Made by a program: the position numbers and the translations under genes
Shown: one piece after another, positions 1-9,485 of the stretch
How positions within the stretch are numbered: the first letter of the stretch is position 1
How the letters are laid out: the number at the start of each line of letters is the position of its first letter
IMG/VR virus record: IMGVR_UViG_3300000116_000169
Coordinates: 1 to 27,156 of that record
Reading direction: 5' to 3' (one strand)
DNA length: 27,156 nucleotides
Origin: a virus
The notes under the pieces: model-generated
What the model was told of the DNA's origin: nothing
The model's database searches: none
What the model saw: the letters and a program-made list of their open reading frames with translations, nothing else

Positions 1-303
1 TGCTCCGTTTGTAAAGAACCTGATAGTATCATCTGCAAGAAACCCAAAATAAGTATTTGTGTCACCTTTATGCATAATCCAGTCATCTAGATGAATACGA
101 TTCATTACAGAAGTATCACCGCCATGGAAATAATATGCGGTATCATTGGAATCATAAACGATTGGCGCATAAACAGAATCTCTGAAGTCTGCAGAGTTAT
201 TATCAATATTCAGTCTTTGTGTTCCGTTTGTGAACACTCTAAACGTATCGTTAACTTGGAAACCAAAATAAGTGTTGACATCTCCACGATGTCTGATATA
301 ATC
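1..303 (-). repeat. 73-residue fibre repeat, two copies at the left edge
   Basis: The plus strand reads TGCTCCGTTTGT at 1 and TGTTCCGTTTGT at 220, an offset of 219 bases or 73 codons. The encoded units share H-x-G-D-x-N-T-Y-F-G-F, then D-T-x-R-x-F-T-N-G. A more diverged unit (WLFHNGDPDTKLGF) lies near 1201-1250. More copies may follow beyond the left edge. Confidence 0.75.
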
Positions 304-2931
304 ATCAATGTCGATCTGCGACATTTGAGACGTATTGCCAGGCTCTGTATAATAGTTTGCATTATCTGAGTCGATGAAACGTGACCCAGTAATAGTACCA
401 GTACCTGTAAGATTCTTGTCATTGCGAATACGAATAAAGTTCGTATCGTTCATGTAGAAACCACCACCAGAACTAAATCCTAACTCATCAGTTCTGAGGA
501 ATGATGCAGTACCACGTCCAATAATCAAACCATCGTTAGCGCCATTTAGATACAAAGATCCGTTGACATGCATTCTTGCGTTTGACATTGCGGTAGTGAC
601 TGGAGTGTTATCTCCACCATCTGTATAAGAAGCGGTTTGAGATCCTACAACAATATTACCATCAAAATTAACTGAAAATAGGTTTGTGCCGCCATCATCC
701 CACCACAACATTGCTTGAGTGTTGTTTTGTGGAATAATATTCAGATTACCAAAGGCATCTCCAGCAAAGTATGTTGAATTTGCACCTTCGTTGGCGAAAT
801 GAATGAATCGATTACCTGCCGAGTATGGATTATTTCCTGCACCAATCTTGTTTAGGCCCAAGAGCGCTGGGTTGCCTGTTCCAGTACCACCAGAAATTTG
901 TATAGTTGGTGGGCTACCAGAAGAAATCGCACTTGTTGGAGCGATAGTAATGCCACCACCAGTTGTGTCATCCATGCGGTTAAAGTCTGATACTGCGCCA
1001 GCTTGAATTGCACCTTGAATGGCAAGAGATGCAACCCCACCACTACCTGTCTGTGTAGCATCCAAATCTAACCAATAACTTGTATCAGTTTCACCGTAGT
1101 AAATTTGTGCACCAACTTCTTGTTTAAAAGTTGTTTTTGTATTACGTATTTCGATTTTTGATTGATTGGATCCTGCATACACATCAATTTGATTTGCATC
1201 TGGAAATCCTAGTTTCGTATCTGGATCACCATTATGGAACAACCAAGTATCAATGCCGATTGTATTTGCAACAGTTGTCTTATCACCATCAAAGTAATAG
1301 GTGTCATCATCATTATCAACAAAACGACCAGAACGAATGTCCTGATCTGCAGTGATATTATTTGCAGAGATGTCGCCAATGATTGCACTGTTTGCATTGA
1401 CAAAGAAGAATGTTGCATTATTTGCAGTCAGATCATTTGTAATCGTCGCATTATTTGCGGTTAAATCACCTGTAATCTCCGCATTTCTACCTGCAGTAAT
1501 ATCTCTTGTTGCAATAACATCTTGACCTGCAGTCACATCTAGAGCAGCGTCAACGTTACCTGTAACTGCTGTAACATCTGTTTGGAAAATACCTTGACCA
1601 CTTTGAGAAACGATATCGCCATTAAGTGCAGTGATATTATTATTTGCGGTAATATCGTCTCCTGCAGTAATGTCTCCCACAAGAGCTTCGATATTACCAT
1701 TTGTTGCAGTAATGTTGGTGTTTGCAAAAATATTATCATATGCAGTGATATCGCCTTCTGAAATAATGTTACCTTGTACTTCATTATTCCCTGCAACAAT
1801 CCAGTCCTCGTCTGAATTTAAATATGCACCGTAGTTAAGATTTGCTTTTAAGAAACCTATTTCACCTGCATTTGAATAAAGAGTCGAATTTAAACCTGTG
1901 CCATTGAAGAAGATTTGTGCTGGTGCGTTATTGTCACCGACAGTGATATCTCCATCAACTTGAAGATCGTTTGAAATGTCAATTCCTTGACTAGTTGCAC
2001 GAAGTTGTTCCGTATTATTATAAAGAATTTGTCCATAACCCGCTGAACCATCTTTAACAGATTTTAGTCCAGTGTAACTATCACCGAACCCTGCAGTGAT
2101 ATTAACATTAGAGGATCCGCTACCTGGCGCACGTAAGGTTAAATCATTCGTGTTTGTAGATCTAATTTCATCTGCTTCAAAGGAGTATGTTCCTACTGAC
2201 CACCAATCAGATGCTTCATTCCAAATTAAAGAAACATTATCAGATGTACCACGTACAATTTCAATACCAGAATTTTCTGTCGGCGCACCTGTAACATTAC
2301 TATTCAACTGTAGAATATTATCTGCAATAGTTACGACTTCTGAATTGATAGATGTGGTAACACCCTGTACAGTCAAGTTACCTGTGATGATATATGAACC
2401 ATCCATCGTGTCGTCTTCATCAGAACGCACGAACTGTGTGGAATCGATGCCGTCTAGTGTTGCAGCGTCGAAAGAACCACCTTGACTTGACTGGTCATCT
2501 GTGGTAATAATACGACGACCTTCGATGTTTGTTGTTGACAAACCAGTGAAAGATGTGTTACCATTTGTAAAAGATAGTACTTCGTTCCCTGCACGTTTGA
2601 GAATGAGTTCACCATTCCCTGCGCCACCTTGATGGAACTCAATACCACTACCAGCTGCCTGTGTTCCATTAAAGATACCAAAATCATTAGTATCAATGTT
2701 ACGAACAGAAAGTGCACCAGAAGGGCCTTCAAATTCTATAATTGGGGAATCTACAGTTCCAGTGTCATTGATAACATGTAGGGTTGGATATGATGGAAAA
2801 CTAGCGGTAAACTTTACCGCACCATTTGCTTGAAGTATACTTACGCCGTCATCAGCACCACCAGTACCAATTAAGACATCACCCTCTGTTTGAAGGCCAT
2901 TTTTGACTATAAATTTTTTATCGTTTGCCAT
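1..2931 (-). CDS. Tail fibre protein, N-terminal 977 codons (runs off left edge)
   Basis: The frame is open from the ATG at 2931 to the first base of the window, 977 codons, with no stop. The N-terminus MANDKKFIVKNGLQTEGDVL is of a type I recall in marine T4-like phage fibres. Residues about 385-530 are runs of short D-I-T-A and L-T-A-N-N repeats (for example NAEITGDLTANNATITNDLT), a probable shaft. Nearer the left edge a 73-residue unit repeats: Y-D-S-N-D-T-A-Y-Y..., then D-W-I-M-H-K-G-D-T-N-T-Y-F-G-F and F-T-N-G. The C-terminus, and so any S74 or receptor-binding tip, lies outside. A G-rich ribosome site (GGGGAG) lies about 8 bases before the ATG, in a 35-base gap after the upstream fibre gene. 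The product is probably another host-recognition fibre. Confidence 0.87.
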   Translation of the reverse strand, partial: MANDKKFIVKNGLQTEGDVLIGTGGADDGVSILQANGAVKFTASFPSYPTLHVINDTGTVDSPIIEFEGPSGALSVRNIDTNDFGIFNGTQAAGSGIEFHQGGAGNGELILKRAGNEVLSFTNGNTSFTGLSTTNIEGRRIITTDDQSSQGGSFDAATLDGIDSTQFVRSDEDDTMDGSYIITGNLTVQGVTTSINSEVVTIADNILQLNSNVTGAPTENSGIEIVRGTSDNVSLIWNEASDWWSVGTYSFEADEIRSTNTNDLTLRAPGSGSSNVNITAGFGDSYTGLKSVKDGSAGYGQILYNNTEQLRATSQGIDISNDLQVDGDITVGDNNAPAQIFFNGTGLNSTLYSNAGEIGFLKANLNYGAYLNSDEDWIVAGNNEVQGNIISEGDITAYDNIFANTNITATNGNIEALVGDITAGDDITANNNITALNGDIVSQSGQGIFQTDVTAVTGNVDAALDVTAGQDVIATRDITAGRNAEITGDLTANNATITNDLTANNATFFFVNANSAIIGDISANNITADQDIRSGRFVDNDDDTYYFDGDKTTVANTIGIDTWLFHNGDPDTKLGFPDANQIDVYAGSNQSKIEIRNTKTTFKQEVGAQIYYGETDTSYWLDLDATQTGSGGVASLAIQGAIQAGAVSDFNRMDDTTGGGITIAPTSAISSGSPPTIQISGGTGTGNPALLGLNKIGAGNNPYSAGNRFIHFANEGANSTYFAGDAFGNLNIIPQNNTQAMLWWDDGGTNLFSVNFDGNIVVGSQTASYTDGGDNTPVTTAMSNARMHVNGSLYLNGANDGLIIGRGTASFLRTDELGFSSGGGFYMNDTNFIRIRNDKNLTGTGTITGSRFIDSDNANYYTEPGNTSQMSQIDIDDYIRHRGDVNTYFGFQVNDTFRVFTNGTQRLNIDNNSADFRDSVYAPIVYDSNDTAYYFHGGDTSVMNRIHLDDWIMHKGDTNTYFGFLADDTIRFFTNGA

Positions 2932-2966
2932 TCGGTTCACTCTCCCCAGAAGGCGGGTTTATTTTT

Positions 2967-5900
2967 CTATGATTTGATCAATGTTGCGAATACCTTAAAC
3001 TGCGTACTTGATGAGGATGCAGGAGAACCATAAAGTCTTGCTTCACCAGCAACTAATGCCACATCATACGAAGATAGTTCAGTATTTGTCGTAACTTGAC
3101 CATATTCTGTTGCGTAGATGTCAGACCCATTGTGTACGACTAACATTTTCGTTATATGTTTATTTATTCCTTCTGAAGCAGTCACAGTTATCTCTGCACT
3201 ATCAAAATCTCCTTGCGTCCATGCAAAAAGAACAGAAGGTGATGTGGTTGTTGTTGTAACCGACTCTGAGAAGAATGCTGAATAGTCTTGAGAAATGACA
3301 GCTTGGACTTCCAAGTTGCCTGTCATTGTGTCACCAGTTTCGTTTACATAACGTGCATCTGCAGTTGGTTGATCAAGATACTGTCTGATTTCTTTAGTAA
3401 GACCAACAACATGTCCGAACTGATCTACTTCGATTGACCCGATAAACTCTGGATCGACTGAAGTATTTGCAAAGACAAGATTTGCCTGACTTGATGTATC
3501 TGTGTGAGATATTTCAACGTTTGCATTTATTGTGCCGCCGACAATATCTAATCCATCACCAACGCTGATTACAGTCTCAGAAGAAGTAAACATAGAACCG
3601 TTTGCGAGATTGATAAGATCAGTGAAACCGTTAACAAAACCATTTAGAGTAATGCGAGGATTACGATTGATTGTACCATCTACAACAAGGTTGCCATCTA
3701 TGTCTACATTTTCTTCAAATACGCTGTTGCCAGTTACAGTATCACCTGTTATATTGAAGTACAAAGAGTCTAGTGCACCATTGTCAAGTTCTGTTTCTGT
3801 GTAATATCTACCGTCAAGATCTGTACTTGAAGTTGTTATTACATGACCGAACTGATCAAAGTCCATTCCAGTAATTACATTACCATCTGCAAGACTAGTA
3901 TTTGCTATATCTGAGGTATTACTGTGAGTAAATGTGATAGAGGTATTTGTAAAATCATTTAAATTAAAACCACCACTACCATCAAGTCCATCTCCAGTAT
4001 CGATTTCAACTCTGGCGTTTCCTATTTGACTTGAAGCGTTATTAGCAGCTTGTGAAAGTAGTTCACTTGCATGTAAACCATCTACTGTGTCTGAATCGAG
4101 ACCAGATGTTGTTCCATCTACAGTTTTAATACCTTCTAAGATTTCTGTATTTGTAACAAGTACCTTCGTTCCATCAATTGTAAGAGTATCTGATATTGCA
4201 ACATTTCCTGTTACATCAATATCCACAAGTGTACTTGGAGACAATACAGAGATTTGTTGGAAGATTACATTCGCTGCAAACTGATCTATTCTTGCAAGGA
4301 ATTCTGATCCATCACCAGTCTGAATTGTAAGAGTGTTATTTGCAGATGTGTAAAGGAAGTCATCAACCCCTGCGACTGCAGTGTTTGACATTGCAGTGAT
4401 ACGACCATCAGCAGCTACTGTGATGATTGGGATCTGAGATGCAGTACCATAATCGCCCGCTGTGACACCAGAGTTTGCAATATCAGTTGTAAACTCTACT
4501 GTACCATTTGACGATGTTGCAGTACCAGTAACATCACCATTTAAAGTAACAGTTGTTTGCGTTTGAAGATGGAAAACAGAACCATCTCCAGTTTCAAGAG
4601 TAATCGTATTGTTTGCAGGTTCGTATGAGAAACTATCTACACCTGCAACAGCTGCAGTGTTCGCAAGAGTAATTCTACCGTCTTCATCAATAGTGATGAC
4701 AGGGATTGCAGTAGGAGATCCGTATGACCCTGCAATCACGCCAGTGTTTGCAAGTTCAGTTGTAAGTGTCATCACTCCTGTGTTAGAAGTGGCAGTTCCT
4801 GTTACCTTACCATCAAGTGTTAGTTCTAAACCATCTTCTAAAAGATCAAGTTTTGCACCATCTGCTGCAACATCACGACCATCAATCAGTCCACTTACAA
4901 TAATATTATTTGCAGTTATATCATTTGTTATTGTGATATTATCACCAAATGAAACGTTAGCACCAAAGTTATCAATTAAGGTATGGAATGACTGACCATC
5001 ACCTGTTTCAGTAGTGAGTGTGTTGTTTGCAGAAGTGAATACCATGTCATCCACACCTGCAACTGCAGAAGTATTTGCAAGAGTGATGAGACCGTGTTCA
5101 TCTACCGTTATAACTGGAATTTGAGATGGAGAACCATAAGAGCCTGGTGTGACACCAGTATTAGCAAGTTCAACGACACCATTTGCGACGACAAAGTCGG
5201 CATCGACAAATGCGGCGACACCTCTGTTATCATTTGATGCAAATTCTGTAGCGAGTTCTGCAGATATCGTAACAGTGTTATTAGATACGACTGTGTTAAT
5301 ACCCTCACCAGCGACAAAATTAATTGTTTCTCCAAGGTATACATTTTCGTCTGGATTAAATTGTTCTAAAACATTAATTACACCAGAACGGTTTGTGTCT
5401 GCACCATCAATATAATAGAATGTACCAACAGTATCTGGAACGAATGTAAGAGTTTCTCCACCAGTTGCAGGCGCATTTGTTACACCAGTTGCCTGATTTC
5501 CACTACCTGCAGTCTCTGCAGTTTTGATGTAAAGTTGAATAGTGTTTGCACCACTGACACTAAAGTTAATCGTATCACCGATATAAACTGTAAGTTCTGG
5601 TGGTGTAGGTGGGAATGAATAAGTTTCGTCACGAAGAGTACCACTTACTAACCAGTTTGCACTGTCAAACAAAGTTAAATTTGCAGTAACGAAACTTTCT
5701 GGAATTACTGGATTAGTTTCGCCTGTTATTTTAATGAATGGTTCAAATATTTGTTGATTTGTAATACCATCATCTTTTACTTTAACAACATCATTTTCGA
5801 TAGTAAGTGTAGATTCATCAACGTTAACATCAACAGTAAACGTATTAGAAAGACTTACACCTTCTCCACCAAAAAGATTATCTTGAAGATATCCAAGCGT

Positions 5901-8900
5901 TACTGCATCATTTGGTTGTGATGCAGCTCCAATATTACGAAGTACACTACCACCTAGTTGTAGAACACCATTATTTGAAGAAAATCCAGTACTATTAAAT
6001 TCTAGGTTATTTCCAACAGTAACGACACCTGAGACAGTCATGTCATTAATATTAGAAGTTCCAGCAGGGTTAATGATATAACTTGGATCTTGAGCATCAG
6101 CAAATGCACCAGCGATAAGAGATCCAGTGACCTCAAAGTTACCAGTTGAACGATTCGCCTTTGCAAAGAAATTTAAAGAGTTGTCTAGGAAACCAACCTC
6201 TCCATTAACTGCAGCGAGAATCGACCTATCTGCATTTGTTGGGCCGTCGATCATTTCAATTTGACACTGAGTATCACCGAAACCAAGAAGAAGGTTTCTC
6301 ATTTGAGATGTTTCAAACGGATCTACATAGAACTCTGTGTTCGCAGAGTCTGCAAATCTTGCCGCAACTATAGTTCCTGTACCGTGAACTGTACCATCTA
6401 ATCTATAGTAAATGTTATCTGTATTTGCAGTCGCAACATCCGCAACGTGTCCATATTGATCAAAGGACATGTTCTGAATAAGATTACCACCAAAGTTCGC
6501 AGTGTTTGCAACAGCAGATGTATCGTTGTGGTAAATTCTTGCAGTCGCCAGAGGAGTTGGTGCGTTGTTACCTGTTTGGCCATTATCAACAAGAATACCA
6601 TCATTACCTGCAATTACACGTGAAACTGTATTCGCAACAAGATCGACTTCGAACAAGTCATCACCATCGTTGTGTGTAATTACAACACCGTTATGAAGAC
6701 CTGCATTGAAACCATCTGTGAACATCAATCCAATGATGTCACGAGAAGTCTCTGTAAAGTCTGGAATAGCGTTCGCTTGAAGTTCTACTGGAATCTCTGT
6801 CGCAAAGTCAACACGTCCGTCTGGAGTGATACGAATACGAGGCGTAAATCCATCGTTACCATACATACCCGATTGGACGCCAGTATTTGCAACCGCCAGT
6901 TCCATCTCATTTGCAACTTCATCAACGCCTTTGAGTTCAAGGCCTTGACCAAGAGTAATCTGAGGATCTTCAAGAATTGCAAAGTTAGATGTGTTTGCAC
7001 CATCGATAATTGTTAGTGTGGATGCAAAACCACCATTCTCCAAATAATTTAAAGTAACTGCATCTTGGGGGTTGACAGGGTCTGCAACTTGCGATATAAT
7101 AGTATTGCCAACTAAAAGATTACCACTAGGTACTATTTCTAAATCAGTATCAGCGCCTGGTGTTGTAATCATACCATTCGCTTCGATAGTCAGTCTATTC
7201 GCATTCTGAGTGAAGAATTGAATCTGATCGTTATCTGCGTTTGGAGATGATTCCGCAACAATCTTTGTATCTTGGTCAACATCAATAACAGAGCCTGCAA
7301 GTCCAGACCAGATATTGCCATCATAACCTTCAAAACGTGAATCGGTTGTGTTGAACCTGATCATGCCTGGCGCTGGTGGAGATGGTCTCTGATAAGTTGC
7401 ACCGTTTGGAAGTTTTATTGCACCAAGTTGATTAAAGTAAGAGACTTCCCCTGCACCAAGAATAGTATCAGAGTTGATAGTTAGTTGACCATCAATTACA
7501 GTATTACCATTATCATAGTCAACAGTAAATTTGTTCTGAGCGTGGCCAAAGGTAAGGTTACCAGTATTGGCGAGGTTTAATCTTAGTGTACCAGCAGTAA
7601 AGAATTCTAGTTCATCATTGTCTGCGCCAGAAGAAGATTCTGCACGAACAAATGTATCCTGATCAGCATCAACTGTTCCACCAAGTCCAGTCCATACATT
7701 ACCATTATACGCCTCAAATCTTGAGTCCGTAATATTGTAACGAATCATACCTCGTTGTGGAGTGGTTCTTTGATCTGTTGTACCTGCAGGGATGACAAAT
7801 CCACCAGTGGAGTCAATCGTAACAGTATTAGATGTAATGACAAGATCTTCAAGATCCAAAGAGGTGATAGACTCTAATGTGACATTTGAATTTAAAGCAA
7901 ATTCTCTATCATCAATTAGTGTTAGGTCTTTACCTGCAGAGAGGTTACCACCACCAAAGAACTGTTGATATACAACATCGTCTTGGTCAATAACAAAGGT
8001 TTCTGCATCAACAACAGTTGCAACGAAACCCTTATCTCTGTTTGTTGTACCATCTGTAACAAATTCAAACGAGCCTGGCAACTCATTACTATCGTCTTCA
8101 AAAATATTTCTTTGAATTACCCAGTTGACAAATGCGTTACCAACTGTTAGAATATCATATGTACCGTTTTCTAATGGATTAGTTTGATCTTTTACAAGAA
8201 GACTATCTCCTTTAGACCAGATTACAACATCATCGATATTGAGTTGTGTGGCAGGATCCAGTGTGATTGTTGCACCATACGTGGTATTACCTGCGTTAAA
8301 CGTACCACCAAGATCTGCAGTTGTTGCAGCCTTGACAGATTTAGAACGAGATACAATCTCTGCAACCGCATCAACATAACGTTTGTTAGCGCCATCGTTT
8401 GGTTCAATTGGATCTCCAACAAAGAGAAGACCTGTTTCCAATGCGAGGATTTCTAAATCTACATATTCTTTTGTCGTTGGTGCTGAATTAGATGTCGGTG
8501 TTGGGAGATCGACAACTTCATTACCACCAAAAGTAATAAAACCATTAGCGGCAACATCAAGAAGTAAATTTGATGGGGATGCAATTGTTGTGTTTGCAAT
8601 CGTAAGATCACCAACACCAATCTCTGTCAATCCTGAAAGAATAGCTGTATTGTCGCTATTCTGAAGTACAAGATCACCAATCTGAATTGGATTGGCGGTA
8701 ATTACTCCATTAGAATTTGTAAAGTTCTGAGAATCGAATGATAGAGTACTTAATAGATTTACGTGACCAAATTCATCAATACCAACGTTCTGAACGAACC
8801 CCAGTATATCGTTATTTGTACTAAGTTCTGAAGATGTGTTTGCGTGAGCAATAATAATATTAGAAGTTTCAAGGTTGCGAGTATTCGCATCCTCAGGCGT

Positions 8901-9065
8901 AATAATAAGACCATTTCCTGATACACCGAGCGTGGCAACGTATTCACCAACAGTATCCACACCTAACGTAACGGAATCTGGAGTGATTAAAGGCTTCTTT
9001 TCGCCTTCTAGAACCGTAGTAACGGATCTCTGGGGTGCGTCACCTACTACAACTTTAATCGCCAT
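2967..9065 (-). CDS. Long tail fibre protein (2032 aa)
   Basis: The protein is built of many short beta repeats rich in N, T, G and D, as in T4-like long tail fibres. D-x-F/Y-G-H-V motifs occur at 97, 869, 1737 and 1881, some followed by D-L-D-G-R-Y-Y-T-E. Two copies of R/P-G-M-I-R-x-N-x-T-D-S-R-F-E-x-Y lie at 434-505 and 563-632. D-A-V-T-L-x-Y-L occurs at 668 and 1053. Three copies of a block with VITVDEHGLITLANTSAVAG lie at 1298-1360, 1437-1499 and 1529-1590. A degenerate cupredoxin-like domain is at 1131-1235. Residues about 1970-2032 (ITKMLVVHNGSDIYATEYGQ to the end) form a compact C-terminal domain that I recall in other marine phage fibres. There is no S74 chaperone domain at the end. 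The ATG follows the upstream stop by 3 bases, with an AGAGG ribosome site inside the upstream gene. The role is probably host recognition. Confidence 0.9.
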   Translation of the reverse strand: MAIKVVVGDAPQRSVTTVLEGEKKPLITPDSVTLGVDTVGEYVATLGVSGNGLIITPEDANTRNLETSNIIIAHANTSSELSTNNDILGFVQNVGIDEFGHVNLLSTLSFDSQNFTNSNGVITANPIQIGDLVLQNSDNTAILSGLTEIGVGDLTIANTTIASPSNLLLDVAANGFITFGGNEVVDLPTPTSNSAPTTKEYVDLEILALETGLLFVGDPIEPNDGANKRYVDAVAEIVSRSKSVKAATTADLGGTFNAGNTTYGATITLDPATQLNIDDVVIWSKGDSLLVKDQTNPLENGTYDILTVGNAFVNWVIQRNIFEDDSNELPGSFEFVTDGTTNRDKGFVATVVDAETFVIDQDDVVYQQFFGGGNLSAGKDLTLIDDREFALNSNVTLESITSLDLEDLVITSNTVTIDSTGGFVIPAGTTDQRTTPQRGMIRYNITDSRFEAYNGNVWTGLGGTVDADQDTFVRAESSSGADNDELEFFTAGTLRLNLANTGNLTFGHAQNKFTVDYDNGNTVIDGQLTINSDTILGAGEVSYFNQLGAIKLPNGATYQRPSPPAPGMIRFNTTDSRFEGYDGNIWSGLAGSVIDVDQDTKIVAESSPNADNDQIQFFTQNANRLTIEANGMITTPGADTDLEIVPSGNLLVGNTIISQVADPVNPQDAVTLNYLENGGFASTLTIIDGANTSNFAILEDPQITLGQGLELKGVDEVANEMELAVANTGVQSGMYGNDGFTPRIRITPDGRVDFATEIPVELQANAIPDFTETSRDIIGLMFTDGFNAGLHNGVVITHNDGDDLFEVDLVANTVSRVIAGNDGILVDNGQTGNNAPTPLATARIYHNDTSAVANTANFGGNLIQNMSFDQYGHVADVATANTDNIYYRLDGTVHGTGTIVAARFADSANTEFYVDPFETSQMRNLLLGFGDTQCQIEMIDGPTNADRSILAAVNGEVGFLDNSLNFFAKANRSTGNFEVTGSLIAGAFADAQDPSYIINPAGTSNINDMTVSGVVTVGNNLEFNSTGFSSNNGVLQLGGSVLRNIGAASQPNDAVTLGYLQDNLFGGEGVSLSNTFTVDVNVDESTLTIENDVVKVKDDGITNQQIFEPFIKITGETNPVIPESFVTANLTLFDSANWLVSGTLRDETYSFPPTPPELTVYIGDTINFSVSGANTIQLYIKTAETAGSGNQATGVTNAPATGGETLTFVPDTVGTFYYIDGADTNRSGVINVLEQFNPDENVYLGETINFVAGEGINTVVSNNTVTISAELATEFASNDNRGVAAFVDADFVVANGVVELANTGVTPGSYGSPSQIPVITVDEHGLITLANTSAVAGVDDMVFTSANNTLTTETGDGQSFHTLIDNFGANVSFGDNITITNDITANNIIVSGLIDGRDVAADGAKLDLLEDGLELTLDGKVTGTATSNTGVMTLTTELANTGVIAGSYGSPTAIPVITIDEDGRITLANTAAVAGVDSFSYEPANNTITLETGDGSVFHLQTQTTVTLNGDVTGTATSSNGTVEFTTDIANSGVTAGDYGTASQIPIITVAADGRITAMSNTAVAGVDDFLYTSANNTLTIQTGDGSEFLARIDQFAANVIFQQISVLSPSTLVDIDVTGNVAISDTLTIDGTKVLVTNTEILEGIKTVDGTTSGLDSDTVDGLHASELLSQAANNASSQIGNARVEIDTGDGLDGSGGFNLNDFTNTSITFTHSNTSDIANTSLADGNVITGMDFDQFGHVITTSSTDLDGRYYTETELDNGALDSLYFNITGDTVTGNSVFEENVDIDGNLVVDGTINRNPRITLNGFVNGFTDLINLANGSMFTSSETVISVGDGLDIVGGTINANVEISHTDTSSQANLVFANTSVDPEFIGSIEVDQFGHVVGLTKEIRQYLDQPTADARYVNETGDTMTGNLEVQAVISQDYSAFFSESVTTTTTSPSVLFAWTQGDFDSAEITVTASEGINKHITKMLVVHNGSDIYATEYGQVTTNTELSSYDVALVAGEARLYGSPASSSSTQFKVFATLIKS
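4296..5174 (-). repeat. Three tandem-type repeats in the 2032-aa fibre
   Basis: Three copies of a block of about 62 residues (1298-1360, 1437-1499, 1529-1590) share A-N-T/S-G-V-x-x-G-x-Y-G, I-P-V/I-I-T-V/I, G-R/L-I-T, N-T-x-A-V-A-G-V-D, A-N-N-T-L/I-T and T-G-D-G-x-x-F. The first two are separated by a 76-residue spacer, the last two by 29. Parts of the DNA are nearly identical between copies, so recombination within the gene is plausible. A weaker half copy lies at residues 723-754. Confidence 0.82.
5361..5675 (-). other. Degenerate cupredoxin-like domain in the 2032-aa fibre
   Basis: Residues 1131-1235 match the order of the cupredoxin-like domain of the collagen-like fibre: LYIKTAETAGSGNQATGVTN aligns with FYIKTARSLGTGDQYNTGVT, followed by L-T-F-V-P and F-Y-Y. 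The histidine before Y-I-K-T-A is replaced, and the C-x2-H-x2-M loop is replaced by IDGADTNRSG. The fold may be kept, but a type 1 copper site cannot form. Confidence 0.55.
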
Positions 9066-9068
9066 TTA

Positions 9069-9404
9069 TTAGACCTCTGTAATTGTATCTACGATAAAAG
9101 CAAGTCCCTCAAGAATCTTAGACATCTCCCCAGATTGTTTTCGCATTAGTACATCATATTGGTATTTTCCTGGCTTTAGTGTTTGTGTTTGAGTATCTGT
9201 AAGAACTAACGTAATTTTAGATAACGCTGCATCTTTTTCGATTGTAAAACTTACTAATGGGTTTTCTGTAGAGTATACTTTTCTAATGTCAGCAAAGAAA
9301 TCTAATACTGAAACTGCCAAAGGATCATCGTCGCCGTCGAACAAGTTCAAATCGACACGAAAGTCTGTACCTTTGTCTATGTAAATATTAGCTTGACTGG
9401 CCAT
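9069..9404 (-). CDS. Small fibre-associated protein (111 aa), BppU N-terminal-like
   Basis: This 111-residue protein is first in its transcription unit. The pattern is a short N-terminal strand (MASQANIYIDKGTDFRVDLN), an acidic loop (DGDDDPLA), a DFFADIRK strand, then KITLVLTDTQTQTLKPGKYQ, YDVLMRK and a closing strand ILEGLAFIVDTITEV. This order (a x-D-x-x-A-x-I-R strand, then L-T-x-x-x-T-x-x-L-x-x-G-x-Y-x-Y-D) resembles the small Ig-like domain at the N-terminus of BppU-type baseplate proteins and many stand-alone phage proteins. Family membership is from memory. It ends 3 bases before the 2032-residue fibre, so a role in attaching or assembling that fibre is a reasonable inference. It has no cysteine and no signal peptide. 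Confidence 0.82.
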   Translation of the reverse strand: MASQANIYIDKGTDFRVDLNLFDGDDDPLAVSVLDFFADIRKVYSTENPLVSFTIEKDAALSKITLVLTDTQTQTLKPGKYQYDVLMRKQSGEMSKILEGLAFIVDTITEV

Positions 9405-9426
9405 TGTACGTTCTCTTTTTTTCTTT

Positions 9427-9434
9427 TATTTATA
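9427..9434 (-). promoter_or_regulatory. T4-type late promoter (perfect TATAAATA)
   Basis: The minus strand reads TATAAATA, the exact T4 late-promoter consensus recognised by the gp55 sigma factor with its sliding-clamp coactivator. It is 22 bases upstream of the ATG of the 111-residue gene and just downstream of a hairpin terminator, in the 81-base intergenic stretch at 9405-9485. That position makes a chance match unlikely. It probably drives the 111-residue gene and the two fibres after it. Confidence 0.82.
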
Positions 9435-9440
9435 AATGAA

Positions 9441-9461
9441 AAGGACATGCATGATGTCCTT
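9441..9461 (-). terminator. Hairpin terminator after the collagen-like gene
   Basis: On the minus strand AAGGACAT pairs perfectly with ATGTCCTT around a 5-base loop (CATGC), and the stem is followed by TTC and an AT-rich run. It lies 24 bases beyond the TAA stop of the collagen-like gene and directly upstream of a late promoter. The stem is seen; termination is inferred. The T run is short, so read-through is likely. Confidence 0.65.
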
Positions 9462-9485
9462 GTCACTGACCAATGTTACAAGGTC

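Noticed and set aside
2096-2485. Plus-strand open frame of 129 codons, and similar ones at 14582-15028 and 25487-25942
   Set aside because: They lie fully opposite well-supported minus-strand genes, have no ribosome site I can see, and their products have no recognisable motifs.
2932-2966. Possible terminator or promoter in the 35-base gap between the last two fibres
   Set aside because: Only a 3-base CCC/GGG stem and an imperfect AAAATAAAC are visible; the G-rich part is better read as the ribosome site of the next gene.
1-9065. Diversity-generating retroelement acting on the fibre genes
   Set aside because: I see no reverse transcriptase, no template repeat and no C-type-lectin-like variable end in the window.
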